Origin: Gemmatimonadaceae bacterium
Lineage (GTDB): Bacteria; Gemmatimonadota; Gemmatimonadetes; Gemmatimonadales; Gemmatimonadaceae
Assembly (NCBI GenBank): GCA_019752115.1
Contig: JAIEMN010000023.1
Location: forward strand, 119,101 to 183,100
DNA length: 64,000 nt
Direction of reading: 5' to 3'
The translations under genes were made by a program, and so were the position numbers. This document shows, piece by piece, positions 17,057 through 23,760 of this stretch (position 1 is its first letter; each line of letters starts with the position of its first letter). Below the pieces are notes generated by a model that worked only from the letters and a program-made list of their open reading frames with translations, was not told where the DNA came from and ran no database searches.

Positions 17057-18508
17057 GTGGCCACGACGACGGTCGTCCTGCGTGGCGTCCCCGCCCAGTC
17101 GGATGCGCGGGTCGTCCAACTCGCCGGGGTCCCCGCGCAGTTCACGGGCCTCTGTGTCAATCTGTGGCAGGGCGCCACCCTCGTCGCGCAGCGCTGGGTC
17201 TTTGAATCGCAGCTCACGTCGTCGTCGCAGACGTTTGCCTTTGCGTTGACCGCTGACGAGCGGTCGCGCATCAGTAACGCCAGCGCGCTGACGATCGCGC
17301 AGACGCTCGTCCCCTCGGGCCCCGCCATCTCAGTCGACGTCGATGCCCTCGCGCTCGACATTCTCGGCACAAACACCAACGTCGTTTCGGCGACGCTGTC
17401 GGTCACGGCGCTCTTCACGCCGGTCGGCGGCGCCACGGTGGCCGGCAGCGCCACGGTCGTGGTTACCGCGGCGGGCTCGATCAGTGTCGCGAAGCCCGTC
17501 TCCGGCGCGGTCGCGGTTGCCCTCATCACGAGTGCGGCGATCGCGGTGGCCAAGCCCGTCGCCGGCGATGCCGTCGTGGCCGCGACGGCAACGGGTGACA
17601 TCGCGGTCGCGAAGCCGGTCGCGGGTGGTGTCACCACGGCCGTCACGTGCACCGGCTCGATCGCCGTCGCCAAGCCGGTCGCGGGCGATTGCACGGTCGC
17701 GGTGACGACGACCGGCAGCGCGATCATCCCGAACCCGATCGCGGGCGCGTGCGCGGTGGCGGTGACCACCACCGGCGCGGCCGCCGTCGCGAAGCCGGTG
17801 GCTGGTGATGTCGCGGTGGCGGTGACGACGGCAGGCAGCGCGGCGGTGGCCAAGCCAGTCGCTGGTGACGCGACGGTCGCGGTCACGGCTGCAGGCTCCG
17901 TCGCCGTCGCCAAGCCAGTGGCCGGCGACTGCACGGTGGCCGTCACGAGCACGGGGCTGCTCACGCCGGTCGGCTTCGCGGGGAACTGCACCGTCGCGGT
18001 GACGGCGAACGGCGATGTCTCGGTGGCGAAGCCGATCAGTGCCGCGGCCACCGTCGCCCTCACCGCCGCGGCCGCGATCGCGGTGGCGAAGCCGGTCGCG
18101 GGCAACGTGGCGCTCGCCCTGGTCGCGAGCGGCGATATCGCGGTCAGCAAGCCGGTGGCGGGCGCGGCCACCGTGGCGGTCGTGGCGAGCGGCACGGTAG
18201 CGGTCGCGAAACCCGTCGCCGGCGACGTCACCGTCGCGCTCACGGCGGTGGGCGCAGCAACCGTCCTCAAGCCCGTCGCCGGCGCGATCACCGTCCGCGT
18301 GCTCGCCGATGGGACGCTGCGGGTGCTGCTGGTCCCCGGGCTCGTCGTGGCGACGCTCACGCTCCGCCACGCCGTCGCCTCGGCGCTCACCTATCGCGCG
18401 CTCGTCGACACGACCCTCACCGAGCGCGACAGCATCACGCCCGACCTCACGCTGCGCGATGCCGTCGAGGTCGCGCTCGCCTATCAGTCCGACGACCCGG
18501 TACCCTGA
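17057..18508 (+). CDS. Repeat fibre protein with about 14 copies of a 20-residue unit
   Basis: The 483-residue protein starts at GTG 17057. After a 135-residue N-terminal domain it consists of tandem units of about 20 residues, typified by AVAKPVAGDCTVAVTTTGSA. Variation is concentrated around the two beta-strand segments, while the KP-V-AG turn is nearly fixed. Two units are degenerate (IIPNPIAG and TPVGFAG). Alternating hydrophobic residues joined by a Pro/Gly turn recall triple beta-spiral fibre shafts, as in adenovirus fibre (inference). The last 85 residues differ and may be the tip or trimerisation part. Confidence 0.7.
   Translation: MATTTVVLRGVPAQSDARVVQLAGVPAQFTGLCVNLWQGATLVAQRWVFESQLTSSSQTFAFALTADERSRISNASALTIAQTLVPSGPAISVDVDALALDILGTNTNVVSATLSVTALFTPVGGATVAGSATVVVTAAGSISVAKPVSGAVAVALITSAAIAVAKPVAGDAVVAATATGDIAVAKPVAGGVTTAVTCTGSIAVAKPVAGDCTVAVTTTGSAIIPNPIAGACAVAVTTTGAAAVAKPVAGDVAVAVTTAGSAAVAKPVAGDATVAVTAAGSVAVAKPVAGDCTVAVTSTGLLTPVGFAGNCTVAVTANGDVSVAKPISAAATVALTAAAAIAVAKPVAGNVALALVASGDIAVSKPVAGAATVAVVASGTVAVAKPVAGDVTVALTAVGAATVLKPVAGAITVRVLADGTLRVLLVPGLVVATLTLRHAVASALTYRALVDTTLTERDSITPDLTLRDAVEVALAYQSDDPVP
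17460..18320 (+). repeat. Tandem 60-bp coding repeats in the fibre gene
   Basis: About 14 in-frame copies of a 60-bp unit encode the 20-residue fibre repeat. The best conserved stretch reads roughly gtcgcsaagccsgtcgcsgg. Copies differ mainly at third codon positions and in the strand segments, so the array is old enough to have diverged. It is coding DNA, not an intergenic array. Confidence 0.85.
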
Positions 18509-18510
18509 CC

Positions 18511-18897
18511 ATGGCCAACCAGATCGACGGGGAGCTCTACCCCGACAACAACAGCCACACCACGGCGCATCCCATGCGCTGGCGCCTCAACCCGACCACC
18601 GGCATCGAGGAGCAGGTCGCGATCACCGGCCTCACGGACCTCAAGGCCTACATCGCGCTCAGCGACACCGCCGCGAGCGAGGCCGCCGCCGTGAACGCCG
18701 CGCTGGTCGCCACGATGGTCGAGGTGCTCTCGACCGGTGCCTACGAGGCCACGTTCAGCGGGGCCAACAAGCGCACCTACCTGGGCGCCCAGCCGGACGG
18801 CACGACGGTCTACGTGCACTGGCAGTCCGCCTCGGCGGGCTACCACGAAGTTACGGGCGTGATCTGGCGGACCAAGCGCCCGGCGTCGCAGACGTGA
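18511..18897 (+). CDS. Phage protein of unknown function
   Basis: The 128-residue protein begins MANQIDGELYPDNNSHTTAH and has a central Ala-rich helix, then beta strands (GAYEATFSGANKRTYLG, TTVYVHWQSASAGYHEVTGV). It probably belongs to the fibre assembly. Its stop overlaps the GTG of the next gene (GTGA). Confidence 0.5.
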   Translation: MANQIDGELYPDNNSHTTAHPMRWRLNPTTGIEEQVAITGLTDLKAYIALSDTAASEAAAVNAALVATMVEVLSTGAYEATFSGANKRTYLGAQPDGTTVYVHWQSASAGYHEVTGVIWRTKRPASQT

Positions 18898-19199
18898 ACG
18901 CGATCCTCGATACCCAGACGCTCGTGGTCGAGGGCGAGACGGTTGCGCTGCCGCTCGCCGTCGACGCGCCGCTCCGGAAGTGCTACCTCGACGCGGGGAT
19001 CTCGACGGCGCGCGGGGGGCCGTTCCTGCACGGCACGCTGATGCGCACGCTCGTGGTCGCCGACGGCGTGGTGCCGCCGCTCAAGCTCTACAGCCGGGAT
19101 CTCCGCGCCCTCTTCCCGCGCGGCGGGCGCGTCTGGCTTGTGGTGCGCTACTGCGGGCAGCTGGTGGCGCTCGGAGAGCTGCAGCTGCTCATCGCGTAG
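18894..19199 (+). CDS. Small phage protein of unknown function
   Basis: This 101-residue product starts at a GTG coupled to the previous stop. It is beta-rich: QTLVVEGETVALPLAVDAPL, then RGGRVWLVVRYCGQLVALGE. It has no signal peptide and no recognised family. It ends the tightly packed rightward late operon. Confidence 0.5.
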   Translation: MNAILDTQTLVVEGETVALPLAVDAPLRKCYLDAGISTARGGPFLHGTLMRTLVVADGVVPPLKLYSRDLRALFPRGGRVWLVVRYCGQLVALGELQLLIA

Positions 19200-19252
19200 G
19201 CTGGACACGCGGCGTGGTAGCGACCGGGTGGCCGGCGAGGTATCCTCCGTGC

Positions 19253-19450
19253 ATGGCCGAACAAGATCTCGTTGCACAGCTACAGCGCCTCAAACATCCG
19301 TCACGCGAAGAGCTCGACGCTCTCCTCAAGCAGCTTCACGGGATCGCGAGTGAGCTCATGGACTACGGCCTCCCGCTCGATGAGCCCGACGAGCCGGAAG
19401 CGCCGGCGGAGGCGCTGCGGGCAGCGGTTCTCGCGTGGCTGAACCGGTAG
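19253..19450 (+). CDS. Small acidic phage protein
   Basis: The 65-residue product reads MAEQDLVAQLQRLKHPSREE, and its helical heptad-like part ends in EALRAAVLAWLNR. The ATG at 19253 follows a 53-bp gap. It may be a small regulator or the last late gene; nothing more can be said from sequence. Confidence 0.4.
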   Translation: MAEQDLVAQLQRLKHPSREELDALLKQLHGIASELMDYGLPLDEPDEPEAPAEALRAAVLAWLNR

Positions 19451-19583
19451 GCTGCTTTCGTAATCGGCCCGCGATCTGTAATACGCGCGGTTTTCTTAAT
19501 CGGCCCGCTTCACCCATGGGGTGAAAGGGTCATGTCGAGATTTCGCCGATTTCTGTACACCTCGGCGCCGACGTGTTCGCCGG
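19451..19583. promoter_or_regulatory. Non-coding junction with direct repeat and hairpin
   Basis: This 133-bp gap separates rightward late genes from a leftward gene. It holds two copies of TAATCGGCCCGC (19461-19472 and 19497-19508). Immediately after the second copy is a perfect hairpin, TTCACCC ATG GGGTGAA (19509-19525). It probably ends transcription from both sides. The direct repeats could also be a protein-binding site. Confidence 0.45.
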
Positions 19584-19886
19584 CTAGACACTCACCGGCC
19601 CATGCCACCGCCGCTCGTCCCCGTCCGGGCCTCGCCAGGTGAGCGTGAGCACCGCGGCGTCCTGAAAGTCTGGCCCCAACCCCAGCAGGAACGCGGCGCC
19701 CGGCGCCAGCTCGGCCGGCACCCTGCCCTGCTGCAGCCACGCGCTCACGTCGGCGTCCCCCGCCCGCAGCCGCGCCACGATCCCCGTTGCGGCCCGATCG
19801 CCGACGTTCTCGACCCGGTAGACCTTCCGGCCGTTGCGACGCTCAGGACGGGCCACGAGGGAGGGCCCTTTGGTGTTGAAGCTCAT
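19584..19886 (-). CDS. Small phage cargo protein of unknown function
   Basis: The 100-residue product is encoded opposite to the late genes. It contains RRNGRKVYRVENVGDRAATG and AELAPGAAFLLGLGPDFQDA, then LTLTWRGPDGDERRWHGPVS, a pattern like a small immunoglobulin-like domain (N-x-G-D, then PG-x-x-F, then a W-x-G strand). Minus-strand genes in this position are often expressed from the prophage (morons). Confidence 0.5.
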   Translation of the reverse strand: MSFNTKGPSLVARPERRNGRKVYRVENVGDRAATGIVARLRAGDADVSAWLQQGRVPAELAPGAAFLLGLGPDFQDAAVLTLTWRGPDGDERRWHGPVSV

Positions 19887-19918
19887 CGGACTGTCAGACC
19901 CCGCCGTACATTCGGGGC

Positions 19919-20230
19919 ATGGCTCCGCACCGCTTTCGCCTTATGGCCCCGCCGGCGCTGGGAAGCGTCGAGTTTGAGGCGGCCGATCCCGCTGCCCTGA
20001 TGACGGCAGCACTCGAGGCGCGGCAGCAGCTGGTCTACCACGGGTACGTGCTCCTGCAGGTCTGGAGTGAGGCGGCGGGCGCGTGGTGCGATCCCCGCTA
20101 CCAGAATGAGTCGCGGAAGGTCGAGATCCGGGCTTACTCGCAGCCTTATCTCGCCGGCTGGGAAGATCGCTGGCGATGGTGCGAGGACGCGCTCAGGTAC
20201 TATTTGGCTGCGCGTCCGCCCACTGGCTGA
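19919..20230 (+). CDS. Small phage protein of unknown function
   Basis: The 103-residue product begins MAPHRFRLMAPPALGSVEFE and is rich in Trp and Tyr (YLAGWEDRWRWCEDALRYYL). It is transcribed rightward between two leftward genes. It starts 32 bp from the start of the gene at 19886, and its 3' end overlaps the end of the gene at 20193 by 38 bp. No family is recognised. Confidence 0.5.
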   Translation: MAPHRFRLMAPPALGSVEFEAADPAALMTAALEARQQLVYHGYVLLQVWSEAAGAWCDPRYQNESRKVEIRAYSQPYLAGWEDRWRWCEDALRYYLAARPPTG

Positions 20231-20423
20231 ACTGCGCATTGAGCTCGGCGAGCGCCGCCTCGCGCGTCGGCCCCCAGCACTCGCCGAAGAAAACCGGCAC
20301 ATCCTCCGCCCCCCGCGCGGTGTGTCGCACCACCCGCGTGGCCTTCGCGGCAAAGCGATCGCCGTTCGCCATCGGGCGCATTTCGCTCACGCTGGCGAGC
20401 ATCTTGAAGTGACCGTGCGTCAT
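20193..20423 (-). CDS. Small phage cargo protein of unknown function
   Basis: The start at 20423 is chosen because a good ribosome site (GGAGGTG) lies 6 bp upstream and the ATG overlaps the previous stop (ATGA). The 76-residue product begins MTHGHFKMLASVSEMRPMAN and ends with a helix, WGPTREAALAELNAQFSQWA. It is the last of three coupled minus-strand genes. Confidence 0.55.
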   Translation of the reverse strand: MTHGHFKMLASVSEMRPMANGDRFAAKATRVVRHTARGAEDVPVFFGECWGPTREAALAELNAQFSQWADAQPNST

Positions 20424-20779
20424 GAGGCACCTCCAGGCAAAGGGGATGTAGGGTCGATCGGCTTCCACTCCGCCGGGAACCCCACCGCGTTGTACGTCTC
20501 CAGCGCCGCATCGCGGGTGACGATACCGTCTTCGATGCGAAGGCTGAGGAGGACGGAGCGGCGCTGCGCCTCCTCCGTGAGCACACGCGCAAGGACGTCA
20601 CCTGGAAGCACGCTCCAGTCGCCGACCTCCCCTACGATGAGCAACGCCGGCTCGTGCGTGGTGTAGGCCCGTCGCACGGCGAGCCACGCCCCCGCCTGCA
20701 CCCACTCCAGCGGGAGCGCGGTGCCGACGGGGTAGGACGCGAGGATGGGCGCGAGGCGTTGGAGCTGAGGAGGGGTCAT
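20420..20779 (-). CDS. Phage cargo protein of unknown function
   Basis: The 119-residue product begins MTPPQLQRLAPILASYPVGT. The ATG at 20779 overlaps the stop of the preceding gene (ATGA), so it is the middle gene of a coupled three-gene unit. It contains PALLIVGEVGDWSVLPGDVL. No domain is recognised. Confidence 0.55.
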   Translation of the reverse strand: MTPPQLQRLAPILASYPVGTALPLEWVQAGAWLAVRRAYTTHEPALLIVGEVGDWSVLPGDVLARVLTEEAQRRSVLLSLRIEDGIVTRDAALETYNAVGFPAEWKPIDPTSPLPGGAS

Positions 20780-21018
20780 GGCGTCGCGTCCAGCACGCGC
20801 TGGTGCGCCTTCTCGTATCGGGCACGCGCAATGGTGCAATCTGGCCATGGCGCCGTGCCGCAGTATTTGAGATCCATCTCCGCCAACTTCTCAGCACTCA
20901 CCAGCTGTTCGTAGGTCGGTCGCTGGCTGTACCAGTAGCCTCCACCGACGAGCGCAACGGCTCCGAGAAGAACGGCCCAGAATCGCCAAGCGGGCACGTC
21001 AGTCGATTCGTCCGCCAT
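20776..21018 (-). CDS. Small membrane-anchored cargo protein
   Basis: The 80-residue product has one membrane helix (FWAVLLGAVALVGGGYWYSQ, about residues 13-32). An extracytoplasmic part with two Cys residues follows (LKYCGTAPWPDCTIARARYE). A GGGAGG ribosome site precedes the ATG at 21018. It leads the three-gene minus-strand unit. A small envelope protein expressed from a prophage may protect against a second phage, but this is inference. Confidence 0.55.
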   Translation of the reverse strand: MADESTDVPAWRFWAVLLGAVALVGGGYWYSQRPTYEQLVSAEKLAEMDLKYCGTAPWPDCTIARARYEKAHQRVLDATP

Positions 21019-21083
21019 CCAATGCCTCCCGCTGCATTCGCAGCGTCATCTTGGTTCTACAAGCCTCGGTTGCGCTGAACGCT

Positions 21084-21569
21084 TTACCGAAGTTCCGAGC
21101 GCAACTTCGACAAGAGGTCGGCGATCGCCGCGTTATAGCTGTCCTGACCGACGCGCTTCGCGGTCGTATACCCAACACTGTTGAATCGCTCGGATTCACC
21201 AACTCCGTCGAACGGGCCAAGGCGCCGCCCATCCTTGGTGCGCACCACTGCGCGCAACCGCGTCACGCCGTGCCACTTGCCTTTCGTGAAGTAGGCGCGC
21301 TGCTCGATCACGTCGACGGACACGCTGGGCGGCGTGCTATCGCCGGCTGCGCGCGCGTTCGGAATGGCTTGACGAAGCTGCTCCTCGAGCCGGAGTCGCA
21401 TCGACTCGCCGTTGGACTTCTCGACGCGGAAGTCACTCGCGGATACCGCCGCTCCGCTTAACGATTCGAGCCGCACCGGAATGGGCGCGAGGTCGGGGGT
21501 GTACGCCTTCGTCTGCTGGCACGCCCCCACCAGCGTGAGTACGACACAGCACATCAACACTTTCCGCAT
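21084..21569 (-). CDS. Prophage-encoded lipoprotein
   Basis: The 161-residue product starts MRKVLMCCVVLTLVGACQQT, a clear lipoprotein signal with lipobox LVGAC (Cys17). GGGGA lies about 9 bp before the ATG at 21569. The mature part looks like small outer-membrane lipoproteins of the YajG or ABC-auxiliary type (VSVDVIEQRAYFTKGKWHGV, then SYNAAIADLLSKLRSELR), but the family is not certain. In a prophage this suggests surface modification or exclusion of other phages. Confidence 0.65.
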   Translation of the reverse strand: MRKVLMCCVVLTLVGACQQTKAYTPDLAPIPVRLESLSGAAVSASDFRVEKSNGESMRLRLEEQLRQAIPNARAAGDSTPPSVSVDVIEQRAYFTKGKWHGVTRLRAVVRTKDGRRLGPFDGVGESERFNSVGYTTAKRVGQDSYNAAIADLLSKLRSELR

Positions 21570-21692
21570 ACGGATCGTCCCCAGCATTTCTCGTTGAACG
21601 TTTCCACACCAATCCACAGTGGCATTCGCGCCACAGTGGCGACTGTCGTACCTGCTTCGGATATTGTTCGGGAACCCGAAGCCCGAATTGCA
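21570..21692. promoter_or_regulatory. Divergent control region with operator-like repeats
   Basis: Between the leftward lipoprotein and a rightward gene lie two copies of CCACAGTGGC (21614-21623 and 21631-21640), a perfect palindrome TTCGGG AA CCCGAA (21667-21680) and a wider inverted repeat GCTTCGG/CCGAAGC (21654-21660, 21676-21682). The spacing and symmetry fit binding of a dimeric regulator. Which protein binds is unknown. Confidence 0.45.
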
Positions 21693-21980
21693 ATGCTCGA
21701 TCGTCCCACTGCGGTGTTCCGCGTCTGCTCTCCAATGCTGCACCCCGTCGCTGCAAGCGCCGGGGATCTGTTGGTCTTCTGGCCGGGCCATCCCAGCGCG
21801 ACGCTGACCGTTCGGGCCCCGGGTCGCGGCCCCAAGCGCATTCGTCGAAAAGCCTTCGTTCCTGATGGTGTAATCTACGGAGCGTTGCTCTGTCTGCTGG
21901 AAGATGACGTCATCGTTCCGCTCACGTTGCAGGACGCGCTACTGCTGCCAGTCGTCGCCGCGAGTACCGCCGGCGGCTGA
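21693..21980 (+). CDS. Small phage protein of unknown function
   Basis: The likely product has 95 residues, with the ATG at 21693; a TTG at 21594 would give a longer form through the operator-like region. It contains ASAGDLLVFWPGHPSATLTV and GVIYGALLCLLEDDVIVPL. Its last 42 bp overlap the end of the repressor gene on the other strand. Codon usage looks real but no family is recognised. Confidence 0.45.
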   Translation: MLDRPTAVFRVCSPMLHPVAASAGDLLVFWPGHPSATLTVRAPGRGPKRIRRKAFVPDGVIYGALLCLLEDDVIVPLTLQDALLLPVVAASTAGG

Positions 21981-22493
21981 CTTCCGCGCCGGGCCGCGCT
22001 GTCCAGGCGGCGTCGGGGCCGAGGCCCCCGGCACCACGCGAGGCACGCCGGGACCGAGCTGCTCCTGCACGTCGCGGATCGCGTCCTCGCGCTCCTGAAG
22101 GACGTCGTCCGGCATCGATTCGACGCGTGTCGCGCTGGCTCGGAGTAGCCGCGCGGCGAAGTCCTTCGCCCATCGCGAGAGCTCCCGCTGCCCCTCTTGG
22201 ACCACCGCTTCAACGGGGTCGACGGGAGGGGCGACCCTCGGCGGCACCGGATCGAGCGCACCGCTGACGCGGACGCCGATGCGCACATCACCACCAAGCC
22301 CCGCCGACTCGAAACGGCGCGCGAGCTCCTCCGCGAAGGCAAAGACGCGACCGCGAACCTCGCCCTCTGGGCGCTTTCCGCCCTTCCATTTGCTGACGGT
22401 GCCGTTCGCCACCTCGAGACGACGCGCGACGGCGTTGTTCCCCGTCCGCTTCGCCTCGGCCAATACCAGCGCGATCGCCTGTTCCAGATCCAT
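21939..22493 (-). CDS. Phage repressor-like HTH protein
   Basis: The 184-residue product begins MDLEQAIALVLAEAKRTGNN, with a Cro/CI-type helix-turn-helix at about residues 17-40 (NAVARRLEVANGTVSKWKGG). A longer C-terminal part rich in Arg, Glu and Pro lacks the Ser/Lys pair of self-cleaving CI repressors, as far as I can see. It is the only leftward gene of the immunity region and faces a small rightward HTH gene, the usual repressor/Cro-or-Xis layout. Palindromes lie directly upstream of its start. Confidence 0.7.
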   Translation of the reverse strand: MDLEQAIALVLAEAKRTGNNAVARRLEVANGTVSKWKGGKRPEGEVRGRVFAFAEELARRFESAGLGGDVRIGVRVSGALDPVPPRVAPPVDPVEAVVQEGQRELSRWAKDFAARLLRASATRVESMPDDVLQEREDAIRDVQEQLGPGVPRVVPGASAPTPPGQRGPARKSAAGGTRGDDWQQ

Positions 22494-22498
22494 CGGTC

Positions 22499-22514
22499 TG
22501 TTTCACGGGAAACA
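22499..22514. promoter_or_regulatory. parS-like palindrome upstream of the repressor
   Basis: The sequence TGTTTCACGGGAAACA is a 6-4-6 inverted repeat starting 6 bp upstream of the repressor ATG. It differs at one base from the ParB consensus site parS (TGTTTCACGTGAAACA), and its core also recalls the Noc site. It occupies the place of the repressor's ribosome site, so binding there could block repressor synthesis. Operator or parS-like site cannot be decided from sequence. Confidence 0.6.
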
Positions 22515-22548
22515 ATCGGCTATGAATGCCTTGCGGAAATGCCGATTG
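22513..22548. promoter_or_regulatory. Inverted repeat, candidate operator between repressor and HTH gene
   Basis: Perfect 8-bp half sites CAATCGGC (22513-22520) and GCCGATTG (22541-22548) are separated by 20 bp. A weak promoter-like pair lies across it, TTGCGG at 22531 and TACTGT at 22554 with 17 bp between. This is a good candidate for the operator of the rightward early promoter, directly next to the parS-like palindrome. Confidence 0.5.
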
Positions 22549-22643
22549 TGGCCTACTGTATCCTCAGTGTCGTCACCGTGACGGCGCCGAGACGGCGATC
22601 CGACCACGACGCACGGGCCTTCAGCACTAACAAACCGACGGAT

Positions 22644-22808
22644 ATGACCAAGCGCAAGGAAACGCGGATCGAGTGGGTGCGGATGGCGGAAGCTGCCCGC
22701 CGCCTGAAGGTGCCGCGCACCACGCTCATCCATCGCGTCGCCAAGGGTGAGCACAAGACGAAGGTGGTCGGCGACACGGTGTTCGTGGCGGTCCCGAAGG
22801 CCGCCTGA
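22644..22808 (+). CDS. Small helix-turn-helix protein (Cro or excisionase type)
   Basis: The 54-residue product starts MTKRKETRIEWVRMAEAARR and continues with LKVPRTTLIHRVAKGEHKTK and VVGDTVFVAVP, the compact HTH-plus-wing form of AlpA/excisionase-like proteins. It faces the repressor across the operator region. It is therefore probably the first early gene and a Cro-like or directionality factor. Confidence 0.6.
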   Translation: MTKRKETRIEWVRMAEAARRLKVPRTTLIHRVAKGEHKTKVVGDTVFVAVPKAA

Positions 22809-22819
22809 AGTTGGTGGGG

Positions 22820-22846
22820 CATTCCCGTGAACGACATGCGGGAATG
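22820..22846 (+). terminator. Hairpin after the first early gene
   Basis: CATTCCCG (22820-22827) and CGGGAATG (22839-22846) form a perfect 8-bp stem with an 11-base loop, 11 bp after the stop at 22808. No T-run follows, so it may be a weak or factor-assisted terminator, or an antitermination or operator element. Confidence 0.45.
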
Positions 22847-22852
22847 GTAGGA

Positions 22853-22868
22853 CCGGGGTGAGAGCCGG
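22853..22868 (+). promoter_or_regulatory. Leader hairpin with GGTGAGAG loop, copy 1
   Basis: CCGG (22853-22856) and CCGG (22865-22868) flank the loop GGTGAGAG. It lies in the leader of the gene at 22918. The same loop recurs at 23231-23238 with a different but again self-complementary stem, so the arms change while pairing is kept. Confidence 0.4.
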
Positions 22869-22917
22869 GGCACACGCAGGGCGCGGGGTTCCGCGCGTCA
22901 ACCACAACGAGGGGAGT

Positions 22918-23205
22918 ATGAGTGCCACGAACCGAACGCAGTCCACCGTCGCGCGCGTCAGCGCCCGGTGGCAGGAGTGCGCCGTGCATGTGCGCGGCGA
23001 GTTGCGGCAGTACGGCGTCCGCGGGGAGCTGCGGCGCCTCGACGATTACGCGCGGCGCGATCGCGGCGCCGGCATGGCGCGATTTCTCGCTGACTTCGTG
23101 GCGTACTGCCACGAGAAGGGCATGAGCGGCGAGCGCATCGCGCAACACCTGGGCGCGTTCACGGCGGAGGCGGTGGCGGATGTCACGAACAACCGCAGCG
23201 CCTGA
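22918..23205 (+). CDS. Early phage protein of unknown function
   Basis: The 95-residue product has its ATG at 22918 behind a strong ribosome site (GAGGGGAGT). It is basic and helical: MSATNRTQSTVARVSARWQE, then GAGMARFLADFVAYCHEKGM. No family is recognised. It is the first of the early operon after the structured leader. Confidence 0.55.
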   Translation: MSATNRTQSTVARVSARWQECAVHVRGELRQYGVRGELRRLDDYARRDRGAGMARFLADFVAYCHEKGMSGERIAQHLGAFTAEAVADVTNNRSA

Positions 23206-23221
23206 GGTCTCGCAAACACGA

Positions 23222-23247
23222 ACGCCCGCGGGTGAGAGCGCGGGCGT
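23222..23247 (+). promoter_or_regulatory. Leader hairpin with GGTGAGAG loop, copy 2
   Basis: ACGCCCGCG (23222-23230) pairs perfectly with CGCGGGCGT (23239-23247) around the loop GGTGAGAG, the same loop as copy 1. ACCACAACGA begins 5 bases later. The hairpin sits between the stop at 23205 and the small gene at 23294, so it could act as a transcription or translation control. Confidence 0.5.
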
Positions 23248-23293
23248 CGTGACCACAACGAAGCGGGCGTCAAGCGCCCAGGAGCAACATAGT

Positions 23294-23365
23294 ATGACCA
23301 CAACGAAGCAGCCAGCCCGCCGATTGGTGTGGGCGGGCGTTGTACAGCGCCGGCGGGTCGCATGA
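23294..23365 (+). CDS. Very small early gene (23 residues)
   Basis: The peptide MTTTKQPARRLVWAGVVQRR plus RVA starts at ATG 23294, with GGAG nine bases upstream. Its stop overlaps the next ATG (ATGA). It is basic with a short hydrophobic core. An in-frame GTG at 23249 could give a 38-residue form. It may be a leader peptide used for coupling and may not be a functional protein. Confidence 0.35.
   Translation: MTTTKQPARRLVWAGVVQRRRVA
23348..23365 (+). repeat. Gene-junction repeat, copy 1
   Basis: CGCCGGCGGGTCGCATGA spans the stop of one gene and the start of the next (RRVA-stop/ATG). It matches copies at 26777 and 27055 except for one base. Confidence 0.6.
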
Positions 23366-23760
23366 AGCTCGCCTATCCGTACGGCGCGCAGTTCCACTCG
23401 CCGTATGATCGACCGGACCTTGTCGACCAGCTCGTGGAGAGCGGCCGGCGTGCGGGCACGTTGCTCGCCGACGTCGCGCTGCAGCGGTTCGGGAGCGTGA
23501 TCGAAGCGCTCGCGTGGGTGCAGTGGACGTGGCGCAGCGCGCCGCTCGCCGACATCGATCGCCACACGCAGGACGCGGCGCGCACGGCCCTGCTCGACCG
23601 CGCGTCCGCCGCGGAGCGCGCCTGCTGGCAGCGCATCGTCGCCAGCGACACGTGCGCCTCGCTCGAGGACGTGCGGTGGTGGCTCGACATCGAGGCCCCG
23701 AAGCTGCTGGAGTCCTTGACCGCCACGCCGGACGTGCAGCACTGGGGGATTGCCGCATGA
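23362..23760 (+). CDS. Early phage protein of unknown function
   Basis: The 132-residue product starts MKLAYPYGAQFHSPYDRPDL at an ATG coupled to the small gene before it. It is helical and rich in Trp (ALAWVQWTWRSAPLADIDRH, then VRWWLDIEAPKLLESLTATP). It overlaps the Gp157-type gene by ATGA and probably works with the DNA recombination genes that follow. No family is recognised. Confidence 0.5.
   Translation: MKLAYPYGAQFHSPYDRPDLVDQLVESGRRAGTLLADVALQRFGSVIEALAWVQWTWRSAPLADIDRHTQDAARTALLDRASAAERACWQRIVASDTCASLEDVRWWLDIEAPKLLESLTATPDVQHWGIAA

Larger units (their letters stand above)
22901..23306 (+). repeat. Three copies of ACCACAACGA in early leaders
   Basis: ACCACAACGA occurs at 22901-22910, 23252-23261 and 23297-23306. 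The first two follow the GGTGAGAG-loop hairpins. The third forms codons 2-5 of a small gene that starts at 23294 (ATG ACC ACA ACG AAG), and the second copy lies in the same frame behind a GTG. Confidence 0.55.

Noticed and set aside
17460..18320. Regular 60-bp repeats that could suggest a CRISPR array
   Set aside because: The repeats are in frame inside one gene, have no unique spacers, and no cas genes are nearby.
16531..18390. A 619-residue open frame on the minus strand
   Set aside because: It lies opposite the fibre repeat gene and owes its length to the repeated GC-rich codons; its product is low-complexity and matches nothing in style.
19584..21569. A known anti-phage defence system among the cargo genes
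   Set aside because: No nuclease, toxin-antitoxin, ATPase or NADase motif is visible; only an exclusion role by position can be proposed.
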